Assembly (NCBI GenBank): GCA_944384925.1
Contig: CALWVF010000027.1
Span: 1-64,000, forward strand
Length of the DNA stretch: 64,000 bases
From: an uncultured Clostridia bacterium
GTDB lineage: Bacteria > Bacillota > Clostridia > Oscillospirales > Acutalibacteraceae
Reading direction: 5' to 3'
Part shown: positions 54,894-62,494 of the stretch, piece after piece
Layout: the number at the start of each line of letters is the position of its first letter
Position numbering within the stretch: position 1 is the stretch's first letter
The notes under the pieces: generated by a model
Database searches by the model: none
What the model was told of the DNA's origin: nothing
The model's input: the letters and a program-made list of their open reading frames with translations, nothing else
Program-made: the position numbers and the translations under genes

Positions 54894-54986
54894 TGGCGGA
54901 GAGATGGGGATTCGAACCCCAGAAACCACTTTAATGGTTTACACGATTTCCAGTCGTGCTCCTTCGGCCAGCTCGGACACCTCTCC
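54894..54986 (-). tRNA. tRNA-Ser (anticodon GGA)
   Basis: 93 nt including an encoded CCA. Acceptor stem GGAGAGG / TCTCTCC. The anticodon stem-loop CACGA-CTGGAAA-TCGTG gives GGA (codons UCU/UCC). A long class II variable arm (AACCATTAAAGTGGTT) and T arm GGGGTTCGAATCCCC are present. Confidence 0.97.
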
Positions 54987-55004
54987 AAAAACTGTAGCAT
55001 TAAT

Positions 55005-55033
55005 ATTTTAACGTATAATTTAATTAAAATCAA
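55005..55033 (-). promoter_or_regulatory. Promoter of tRNA-Ser
   Basis: Minus strand: -35 TTGATT (55028-55033), 17-bp spacer, -10 TAAAAT (55005-55010), 18 nt before the tRNA. Confidence 0.6.
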
Positions 55034-55088
55034 TATAAATATAAAACATATTTTTATATTTGTTGATATGAATAAATATATGCTCTAA

Positions 55089-55706
55089 TTATATTTTTAT
55101 TTTGTTATTTTTCTCCAAAATTACTGTTACTAAATAAAAGCTAACTAACAGTAAAGAGAAATTATATTTAGATTTAAATAATATTAAAAATCCAATCGAC
55201 ATCAAAGGTATCAATATAATAAATGAAATTAAATGTAATACCCTTTTTGCAACTACTACATTTAATTTTTCAGAAATTATAATATAAAGCAAATCACCAC
55301 CATCAAGAGATTCAATAGGAAGTAAATTCATCAATCCCAAAAATAAATTCTCTTGCATTAGTATTAGACATATATCGTTATCTACAGCCAACCCTATAAA
55401 ACAACATATAATTAATACAACTAAGTTTGCTAAAGAGCCAGATATTAATATAATAACTTCATCTTTAAAATTTATATAATTAAACTTTTTATTATTTATG
55501 ATACTAATGTCGAATAGTCCTAATCTAATTCCCTCTGGTTTAATGTTTTTATATAGCATTGCTACTATATGACCCGCCTCATGGATAAAGGCCGCAAAAA
55601 CTCCCCACTTTATAATACCAGAATTGTCAAACAACATTAAGCTTGTGATAAAACATAAAAATAAAAAACTTACTGTTATATTACAACCAAAAATTTTAAA
55701 GCACAT
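55089..55706 (-). CDS. spoIVFB: Stage IV sporulation intramembrane metalloprotease SpoIVFB
   Basis: 205 residues from ATG at 55706 (AAGGA 11 nt upstream), several membrane segments. The zinc motif HEAGH is at 42-46 and the third ligand Asp lies in NLLPIESLDGGDLL (about 127-140), as in S2P-class (M50B) enzymes. SpoIVFB cleaves pro-sigma-K in B. subtilis. A C-terminal CBS domain is not present, making the protein shorter than the B. subtilis one. It overlaps the spoIVFA gene by 11 nt. Confidence 0.9.
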   Translation of the reverse strand: MCFKIFGCNITVSFLFLCFITSLMLFDNSGIIKWGVFAAFIHEAGHIVAMLYKNIKPEGIRLGLFDISIINNKKFNYINFKDEVIILISGSLANLVVLIICCFIGLAVDNDICLILMQENLFLGLMNLLPIESLDGGDLLYIIISEKLNVVVAKRVLHLISFIILIPLMSIGFLILFKSKYNFSLLLVSFYLVTVILEKNNKIKI

Positions 55707-56460
55707 ATGTATATGCATCCTTAAAAATTAAATTTGGATCATATCTTCTACCATTTATTATTAATTCTATATGTAAATGATTTCCTGTCGTTCTACCACT
55801 ATTACCCACATGGGCAATTAAATCTCCATAACCTACATTATCTCCTACATTAACGTCTATACTATTACAATGTGCATACAGCGTCTTTATTCCCTTTCCA
55901 TGGTCAACTATTATATACTTTCCATAGCTACTATTTTCATCTAGTTTCTCTACAATTCCTGGAAATATTGTATAAATGTCAGAATTTGCTTCAGATGATA
56001 TGTCTAAGCCATAATGAAATTCCTCTCTATCATTAAATGGACTTTCCCTCTTACCAAACGTAGATGTTATTACACCAGTCGATAAAGGTAAGGTAGGCTC
56101 AACAGACATTATTAATTCTTTACTATAATCGTGGTAATTATTGTAAGTTGCTCCATAAAAATAATTATTTTTAACTTTATTATAAACCACATCTATTGTA
56201 TCTTTGTAGTCACTTATGCTATTTCCCAAAAGTAATGAATCATTAATATTTTCAATATACCAATCTTTCATATATTGATATATTGATACATTAAAATCTC
56301 TTAACAATACAAAAAATACGATAATTAAAACAGACAAAACTACTTGTATCATTATCATTAATTGATTTTCTGCATACTCTTTTACTTTTTCCTTATTTAA
56401 TTTTACATGATTTGCCTCTTTTTTATCACAATATTCAAAGTTATTCAACATCTCACTCAT
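55696..56460 (-). CDS. spoIVFA: SpoIVFA-like membrane protein with M23 (LytM) domain
   Basis: 254 residues from ATG at 56460. One membrane segment (about 33-54) separates a cytoplasmic tail from an extracytoplasmic M23 domain (about 128-250). Zinc ligands His149 and Asp153 (HYGLD) and His230 (HLH, 228-230) are present along with His197 (YAHC), so the domain may be catalytically competent. Its pairing with spoIVFB identifies it as the SpoIVFA partner that holds the protease inactive. The start is uncertain: candidates GTG 56475, ATG 56460 and ATG 56451 have no close ribosome binding site, although AAAAGGAGG occurs at 56507-56515. Confidence 0.85.
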   Translation of the reverse strand: MSEMLNNFEYCDKKEANHVKLNKEKVKEYAENQLMIMIQVVLSVLIIVFFVLLRDFNVSIYQYMKDWYIENINDSLLLGNSISDYKDTIDVVYNKVKNNYFYGATYNNYHDYSKELIMSVEPTLPLSTGVITSTFGKRESPFNDREEFHYGLDISSEANSDIYTIFPGIVEKLDENSSYGKYIIVDHGKGIKTLYAHCNSIDVNVGDNVGYGDLIAHVGNSGRTTGNHLHIELIINGRRYDPNLIFKDAYTYVL

Positions 56461-56667
56461 AATTAATGCATGCACAAATAAAGGTTAATTATAATTTGTA
56501 CACTTTCCTCCTTTTGTTAAAAATAGAAATATTTATTTAAATTAAAAACTACCTACATAAACTTATGCATGCATGCAAAATATAATTACTACTTTATTAA
56601 AATCACACATTAATTTAAATAACAATAATAAACTACAATTATTATATTAGTTATTAATATTGCTATT

Positions 56668-57786
56668 TTATTTAAAATACATATAATATTGGCACTTTAT
56701 CATGCCGTTGTACAATTTCCTTCTTTTATCGGCTACAGTTCCATAGCAATCTTCAAACTTATTGTATGGGCTTATAACATAATAGCTCCATCCTTTTTTT
56801 CTTTTAAATTTTTTGCCCATTATTCTATATAATTCTTTTGCCTTATCAATATCTAAAAGCCTCTCACCATATGGGGGATTACATATTACTATCCCTTTTT
56901 CTTGCTCTATATTAAACTTCCTTATATCTTGTAGTTTTAATTTAATTTTACTCGATACTCCTGCTTTTTTTGCATTTTCATTAGCTATAAATAGTGCATT
57001 ACTATCAATGTCAAACCCATAAGCATTAAATTCTACATCTTTTCTAATTAAATCTTGTGCTCTACTTCTTTCTACCTTCCATATGCCTGAGTTTATATTG
57101 TTCCACTTTTCTGAAATAAAATTTCTTCTAAGGCCAGGTGCCATATTCATTGCAAGAAGCGCAGACTCTATTAAAATAGTTCCAGAACCACAAAATGGAT
57201 CAAACACATTAGAAAATCCCTTTACATGTGCTAAATTTGCCATAGCTGCCGCTAAGGTTTCTTTTATTGGTGCTATTGTTGAGTTCCTTCTATATCCACG
57301 TTTATGTAACCCTTCTCCTGAAGTATCTATCATTACGCTAACTTTATTTTTCATGATTAAAAATTGTACTCTATATAAATTTTCTGTCTCTTCAAACCAA
57401 GGTATTTTATATTTTAATTTCAATCGTTCTACTATAGCCTTTTTTATAATAGATTGGCAGTCTGGTATACTCGATAATTTAGAACTTAATGCTCTTCCCT
57501 TAACTGGAAATGCATCTTTTTTACCTATCCATTTTTCCCAAGGTAATTTTTTAACATTTTCAAATAGTTCATCAAAGCTATGTGCCTCAAACCTTCCCAT
57601 AAGCACCATAACCCTTTCTATATATCTAGAGCAAATATTAACTCTAGCTATAGATTGTATATTATCAGAAAAAAGAACCCTGCCATTTTCAGCTTGCACA
57701 TTTTTAATACCCATGTCTTTCAATTCATTCGACACAAGGCCTTCTAAGCCAAGCAGGCACGGACAAACACAATTAATATTTTCCAT
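56668..57786 (-). CDS. THUMP-domain class I rRNA methyltransferase (RlmL/YpsC type)
   Basis: 372 residues. An N-terminal ferredoxin-like and THUMP domain (about 1-155) is followed by the methylase: NPFCGSGT-type FDPFCGSGTILIE, then IVICNPPYGERL with the NPPY catalytic motif and a Tyr-rich C terminus. These enzymes form N2-methylguanosine in 23S rRNA. It is monocistronic. Confidence 0.92.
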   Translation of the reverse strand: MENINCVCPCLLGLEGLVSNELKDMGIKNVQAENGRVLFSDNIQSIARVNICSRYIERVMVLMGRFEAHSFDELFENVKKLPWEKWIGKKDAFPVKGRALSSKLSSIPDCQSIIKKAIVERLKLKYKIPWFEETENLYRVQFLIMKNKVSVMIDTSGEGLHKRGYRRNSTIAPIKETLAAAMANLAHVKGFSNVFDPFCGSGTILIESALLAMNMAPGLRRNFISEKWNNINSGIWKVERSRAQDLIRKDVEFNAYGFDIDSNALFIANENAKKAGVSSKIKLKLQDIRKFNIEQEKGIVICNPPYGERLLDIDKAKELYRIMGKKFKRKKGWSYYVISPYNKFEDCYGTVADKRRKLYNGMIKCQYYMYFK

Positions 57787-57870
57787 AAACTATGTAACAT
57801 ATTTGATAACTTAAATATAATAAGTTTATTAAATATTTTTACCTCCAAACTTATATCAAATTTTGCATGA

Positions 57871-57903
57871 AATAAGGTAGACAATTGCATTGCCTACCTT
57901 ATT
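57871..57903. terminator. Terminator of hpf
   Basis: Stem AATAAGGTAG-a-CAAT / ATTG-c-CTACCTTATT (57871-57885, 57889-57903) with one A-C mismatch, 22 nt after the hpf stop. The tail on the minus strand is TTATTTCATGC. Confidence 0.7.
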
Positions 57904-57924
57904 AATTTCTATAATTTTATAATA

Positions 57925-58458
57925 TTAAACTTCAGGCTCAAGCAAACCATAAGCTCCATCTTTTCGCTTATATATCACATTAATTTCATTTGTGTCAACA
58001 TTTCTAAACATATAGAATGAATGCCCTATCATATTCATTTGTAAAATTGCTTCTTCAACAATAAGAGGTTTAACAGGGAATTGCTTAGATTTTACAACTT
58101 TATAGTCTGTTTCTTCATCATTTTCATCAGCATAATATTCTTTTATATAATCTTCTAAAGATACGCTTTTTATTTTTTTCTCTAGCTTAGATTTATTTTT
58201 TCTAATCTGCCTGCCCAGTGTATCTACCACTGCATCTAGTGCATCATTCATTTCTGGAGCAGTTTTTTCCACTCTATATATAATTCCATTATGATTTATA
58301 GTTATCTCTACTATTTGGCGATTTTTTTCTACTGTTACTGTAACTTTTGCAACTTGATCTTCCCCAAATATTCTATCGAACTTAGAAAGTTTTTTATTCA
58401 CACGTTCTTTAAAATTTTCTTTTAAATTAACTTTTCTCCCTGTGAGTATTACATTCAT
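57925..58458 (-). CDS. hpf: Ribosome hibernation promoting factor (long form)
   Basis: 177 residues from ATG at 58458 (AAGGAGGAACTTTGT upstream). N-terminal domain MNVILTGRKVNLKENFKERV and VEITINHNGIIYRVEK; C-terminal dimerisation domain (about 120-177, VVKSKQFPVKPLIVEEAILQ, GHSFYMFRN). Long HPF forms 100S ribosome dimers in stationary phase. Confidence 0.96.
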   Translation of the reverse strand: MNVILTGRKVNLKENFKERVNKKLSKFDRIFGEDQVAKVTVTVEKNRQIVEITINHNGIIYRVEKTAPEMNDALDAVVDTLGRQIRKNKSKLEKKIKSVSLEDYIKEYYADENDEETDYKVVKSKQFPVKPLIVEEAILQMNMIGHSFYMFRNVDTNEINVIYKRKDGAYGLLEPEV

Positions 58459-58521
58459 ACAAAGTTCCTCCTTAATTTCAACTACCTTTTTAAACATAAA
58501 ATTATGTTTGTTACCTTGTTT

Positions 58522-58550
58522 ATTATAACACTATACATAAAAAAAATCAA
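58522..58550 (-). promoter_or_regulatory. Promoter of hpf
   Basis: Minus strand: -35 TTGATT (58545-58550), 17-bp spacer, -10 TATAAT (58522-58527), about 65 nt before the start codon. Confidence 0.65.
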
Positions 58551-58650
58551 TCTCATAATTATCAATTAGTGAATTTTGCTGATTTTTGATAATTTATATG
58601 TATATATTAATAAAATATCAACCTTGTTAATAATAACTATAAATTACACT

Positions 58651-59808
58651 CTATTTAATATTTAGAATTAATTCCCCTGAGCAAATTACCATCTTAGGTT
58701 TATTATTAATATTTAGAGGATCTCCTTCAAAAAAGACCAAGTCAGCATCTTTTCCAGCTTTTATACTTCCAATAGTGTTATCAAGTCCACAAATTTTTGC
58801 AGCTCCTATGGTAATTGCCTTCATAGCTTCATACTTGTCCATTCCTTCCCTAACCGCCAATGATGCACACAGTGGCAAATATTGTATAGGAATTACTGGG
58901 TGGTCTGTAACTATCGCCATTACTACACCCTTATTAGATAATATAGCTGGAGTTTTAGGTGTTAAATTTAATAATTCTGGTTTTGAACGATCTGATAGAA
59001 ATGGGCCCGACATTACTCTAGCATTATCTTCTACCAATTCATCTACAATAAGGTGGCCTTCTGTCCCATGAATTATAACATAGTCTAAGTTAAATTCTTT
59101 TGCTATTCTTATTGCTGTAAATATATCATCAGCTCTATGTGCATGGAAATGTGCTTGTATTTCTCTTTTTAAAAGTGGGATCAGGCATTCACATTTCATA
59201 TCATAATCTGGTTGCTCATCATCTGAAGATGTTTCTTTATTGATCATATACTGTTTTGCTTTTTCTAAAGCTTCCCTAATTAATGCTGCGGTTGCCATTC
59301 TGGTATAAGGCATTTGGTTTTTCTCATTGTAAATAGTTTTTGGATTTTCTCCTAGAGCAAACTTAATCGCTATTGGTGCTTTTAAAACCATTTTATCTAT
59401 TCTATTCCCATGTGTTTTTATTGCTAAAGACTGCCCTGCAATTGGATTTGAACTTCCTGGGCCAGTTATAACTGTAGTAATACCTGCTGAGACTGCATCC
59501 TTAAAACACCTATCCTTAGGATTAACTGCATCTAATGCCCGTAAATGCGGTGTAACTGGCTCACTACTTTCATTGCCATCATCTCCTTCAAACGTTAATC
59601 CATCTTCAAATATTCCTAAATGTGTATGTATATCTATAAAGCCAGGGTAAACCTCTAACCCATTACCATTTATCATTCTAAAATCAGATAATTCTGATCC
59701 TTCCATAGCTCCAACAGATACTATTTTATTTTTTTCAATATGGACATAACCATTCTCAATAACTCCTTCAGTATCCATTGTATTAACCTTTATATTATAT
59801 ATAATCAT
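58651..59808 (-). CDS. Amidohydrolase-superfamily protein
   Basis: 385 residues, imidazolonepropionase-like. The metal-binding HTH is in GFIDIHTHLG (His61, His63). Further ligands lie in HFHAHRADDI, IIHGTEGH and VTDHPVIP (Asp). The N and C termini form the usual small beta domain (GKDADLVFFEGDPL). The substrate is unknown; related clostridial proteins are unassigned or act on cyclic amides and dipeptides. It is monocistronic. Confidence 0.88.
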   Translation of the reverse strand: MIIYNIKVNTMDTEGVIENGYVHIEKNKIVSVGAMEGSELSDFRMINGNGLEVYPGFIDIHTHLGIFEDGLTFEGDDGNESSEPVTPHLRALDAVNPKDRCFKDAVSAGITTVITGPGSSNPIAGQSLAIKTHGNRIDKMVLKAPIAIKFALGENPKTIYNEKNQMPYTRMATAALIREALEKAKQYMINKETSSDDEQPDYDMKCECLIPLLKREIQAHFHAHRADDIFTAIRIAKEFNLDYVIIHGTEGHLIVDELVEDNARVMSGPFLSDRSKPELLNLTPKTPAILSNKGVVMAIVTDHPVIPIQYLPLCASLAVREGMDKYEAMKAITIGAAKICGLDNTIGSIKAGKDADLVFFEGDPLNINNKPKMVICSGELILNIK

Positions 59809-59878
59809 TTTTCCTCCTAATAAAACTATATAACCAATAAAGGGCCGATAAATTCGATCCTTATTTATAAATTATTCA

Positions 59879-60340
59879 CTACCTAGATTGATTTCCATTA
59901 TTTCTGCGAGAAAATCCTCCACGTTTAGATTCAGTAGCTCTTTTTAAATCAGACATTTTTTCGTCACTTGCTTTTTTGAATCTAGACATCATATCTTCAA
60001 AGCTTGAAATTTCTTTCTTTTCATTATCCTTTAGAGAGAAATTATTATTAGATCTCTTATTTTTACCTGAGGAAAATTTGCTTGATTTTTCTTGCCTTTC
60101 ATCCCTTTGAATTGCTTGCTTCATCGAGAGTGCTATTTTACCCTTTTCTCCTACATTTAATACTTTTACCTTTACCATTTGTCCTTCTTTAACATAATCA
60201 CGAATTTCCTTAACAAAACTGGATGCTATTTCAGATATATGAACCATACCTGTATCGCCCCCAGGCAATTCAACAAAAACACCAAAATTTGTGATTCCTG
60301 TAATTTTTCCTTCCAATATTGAACCTACCTCTAGCTTCAT
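59879..60340 (-). CDS. S1-domain RNA-binding protein (YabR-like)
   Basis: 153 residues. An S1 domain at 1-75 (GSILEGKITGITNFGVFVEL, GMVHISEIA, VKVKVLNV, IALSMKQA) is followed by a Lys/Ser/Asn-rich tail ending in RGGFSRRNNG. The position after divIC matches B. subtilis yabR. It probably binds ribosomes or mRNA. Confidence 0.92.
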   Translation of the reverse strand: MKLEVGSILEGKITGITNFGVFVELPGGDTGMVHISEIASSFVKEIRDYVKEGQMVKVKVLNVGEKGKIALSMKQAIQRDERQEKSSKFSSGKNKRSNNNFSLKDNEKKEISSFEDMMSRFKKASDEKMSDLKRATESKRGGFSRRNNGNQSR

Positions 60341-60372
60341 ATATAATTAAACTCCTTCTTAAATTTTGCACT

Positions 60373-60675
60373 TTAATTTCCAAGTATATTTATATAGACC
60401 TTCTCGCCATGTTTAGCAAAATCCAAACTTTCACGAGCTATCTTTTCAATATATTTTTTCATGTCCTCATCGTCCGAATCGATAATTTCTTGTATCTGTT
60501 CATTTTTAATATCTTGAGTAGATATTTGTTCTTTTAACTTATCTAGTTCTAATTTTTTTTTATTAATTTGAACCTGACGGCTAACTAACAAAAAAATAAA
60601 GTAAATGCATAAAACCAACATCAATACTTTTAGTAAAACTAACATCTTCTTTTTTTTAGGTTTAACCAAATTCAT
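60373..60675 (-). CDS. divIC: Septum formation initiator (FtsB/DivIC family)
   Basis: 100 residues. A basic cytoplasmic start (KPKKKK), one membrane segment (about 12-29), and a coiled coil (30-65) as in DivIC. The C-terminal part contains SLDFAKHGEKVYINI, typical of the family. It takes part in divisome assembly with FtsL and DivIB. Confidence 0.9.
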   Translation of the reverse strand: MNLVKPKKKKMLVLLKVLMLVLCIYFIFLLVSRQVQINKKKLELDKLKEQISTQDIKNEQIQEIIDSDDEDMKKYIEKIARESLDFAKHGEKVYINILGN

Positions 60676-60744
60676 TTAGCATACCTCTTATATACATCGA
60701 CTAACATAATTAACTTATATTATACATTATCAAATGCAGATTTT

Positions 60745-61200
60745 TCAATACATATTTTTATTTGCACAAAAAATTTTTTTAAACTTAATCGTTGCTATTT
60801 TCTTTATTATTGCTCTAGCTAAGTTTTTTATAGTATTAACTATAGGATATGCGATTTTCATTCTCAATTTTAAGAAAACATGATTTATAAAACAGACTAT
60901 TCGATTTATAATGCTAACATTCAATCTTCCAATAAAATAATGATATATCCACCATCCAACTAACATTCCTATTAAAATAAATATTCTTACTTCACCAAAA
61001 TTAAATATTAATAAAAATATAAATGTTAATATAGAAATAAATACAAAATATATTATATCACAAATTGTTTTTAATATATTATTACACTTTATCATCAATT
61101 TTAACACACAAAAAAAATCATAAATTATACTTAGAGCCACTCCAAATATAACAGAACTTATAAATAACCAAATCTGAGATAATAACGTTATTTCTACCAT
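60745..61200 (-). CDS. yabQ: Spore cortex biosynthesis protein YabQ
   Basis: 151 residues. Three or four membrane segments in the first 95 residues (LSQIWLFISSVIFGVALSII, IIYFVFISILTFIFLLIF, LIGMLVGWWIYHYFI) and a basic tail. The order yabP-yabQ-divIC matches B. subtilis, where yabQ is needed for the cortex. Confidence 0.9.
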   Translation of the reverse strand: MVEITLLSQIWLFISSVIFGVALSIIYDFFCVLKLMIKCNNILKTICDIIYFVFISILTFIFLLIFNFGEVRIFILIGMLVGWWIYHYFIGRLNVSIINRIVCFINHVFLKLRMKIAYPIVNTIKNLARAIIKKIATIKFKKIFCANKNMY

Positions 61201-61209
61201 AAATCAATT

Positions 61210-61491
61210 TTACCTAAATAACTTAGATAAAAAACCTCCATTGCTAGATTTATTATCTGTATATACCAAAGATACTATTTCCCCATCTAGCGAAAGCTCA
61301 CCTGTTTCTAAACTTAATTTGCTGATATGCAAATTATTTCCTTTAATTGTAAGTTCACCTAAGTCTGTATATGCAACAATTACTTCCTCATCAAAACTGT
61401 CTACATCTATAACGCCATTTATTATCGCTGATTTTCTTTCTTCCATTATTAAGTTATGTGGAAGTCTAGCCTTAGCTTTTTCTTCTATCAT
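61210..61491 (-). CDS. yabP: Sporulation protein YabP
   Basis: 93 residues from ATG at 61491 (GGGGG 9 nt upstream). A beta-rich domain with HNLIMEERKSAIINGVIDVDSFDEE-like start and LGELTIKGNNLHISKL, typical of YabP/YqfC proteins. It lies 9 nt before yabQ. Confidence 0.93.
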   Translation of the reverse strand: MIEEKAKARLPHNLIMEERKSAIINGVIDVDSFDEEVIVAYTDLGELTIKGNNLHISKLSLETGELSLDGEIVSLVYTDNKSSNGGFLSKLFR

Positions 61492-61554
61492 TATTATATA
61501 CCCCCAAACACTATAATAAAATAGATATGATAAAACCAAGTATATTATTCCACG

Positions 61555-61800
61555 TTATTCATCTATCACACAGTACATATCTGAGGATTCTTCTTTCCTT
61601 ACATGCTCATTTAAATTCATAACTTTTACTTTCAAATTATAATTAGAAAAACTTATACATATTATATCATCAACCTTTACATCATAAGATGCCCTTGCAA
61701 TCTTCCCATTGACTATTACCTTTCCAGCATCACATGCATTATTTGCAACTGTTCTTCTTTTTATTATTCTTGAAAGTTTTAAATACTTATCTAACCTCAT
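61555..61800 (-). CDS. rqcP: S4-domain RNA-binding protein RqcP (YabO)
   Basis: 81 residues of S4 fold: MRLDKYLKLSRIIKRRTVAN, ACDAGKVIVNGKIA and ISFSNYNLKVKV. RqcP works with RqcH in adding poly-Ala tails to stalled nascent chains. It is followed by yabP and preceded by the HU gene. Confidence 0.93.
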   Translation of the reverse strand: MRLDKYLKLSRIIKRRTVANNACDAGKVIVNGKIARASYDVKVDDIICISFSNYNLKVKVMNLNEHVRKEESSDMYCVIDE

Positions 61801-61890
61801 ATTTATATCCTTCCATTATAGTTAAAAAGTTGTAGTAATTCTAATTATATCGATTACTACAACCTTTAAAATATTAAAAATTAAAATATA

Positions 61891-62163
61891 TTAATTCACA
61901 GCTTCTTTAAATCCTTTTCCAGCTTTAAATGCAGGAATATTAGAAGCAGGAATTGTAATTTCTTTATTAGTTCTTGGATCTCTTCCCTTTCTTTCACTTC
62001 TAGCCCGTAATTCAAAAGTTCCAAATCCTATTAATTGTACTTTGTCATCATTTTTAACTGCATCTATAATTGTATCTATAAATGCAGACACTGCTTTCTC
62101 GGAATCCTTCTTTGTTAATCCACTCTTTTTTGCAACCTCAGCAATTAACTCTGTTTTGTTCAT
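61891..62163 (-). CDS. hup: HU-family DNA-binding protein
   Basis: 90 residues. KTELIAEVAKKSGLTKKDSE at the start, GFGTFELRARSERKGRDPRT and PAFKAGKGFK at the end are classic HU. It occupies the place where B. subtilis has yabN between the spoVB-like gene and yabO. Confidence 0.97.
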   Translation of the reverse strand: MNKTELIAEVAKKSGLTKKDSEKAVSAFIDTIIDAVKNDDKVQLIGFGTFELRARSERKGRDPRTNKEITIPASNIPAFKAGKGFKEAVN

Positions 62164-62494
62164 ATCTCTTCCTCCATTTAATATGTACCTTTAGATTAAT
62201 ATCCTTGGTAAAAGCTAAGTTTATTTTAACCACTTCAAAAATTTTTAATCAATAATAAATCATTATTATAAAATTTATTTTTTAATAGGAGCAATATTTC
62301 ACTTTCTATAATTTTTAAATATTTAATACTAAGAAAAATAAGCATCTATAATTAAATATACCTTTTAACAATACTTATAAATAAAAAGAAAATTTAAAAT
62401 CACCCTATTTTTGTCATCAACAATGACTCATATTAATCATTATATACATTAAATATAAACTGAAATGATCAAAATTTTAAAACTCACGTTAATT
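62164..62494. other. Intergenic region between spoVB and hup
   Basis: About 330 nt of AT-rich DNA without a supported gene or a clear terminator. It probably holds the hup promoter, which could not be placed with confidence. Confidence 0.4.

Noticed and set aside
56576-56587. TGCATGCATGCA palindrome upstream of spoIVFA
   Set aside because: Short simple repeat. A related TGCATGCA occurs at the spoIVFA start, but nothing supports a regulatory role.
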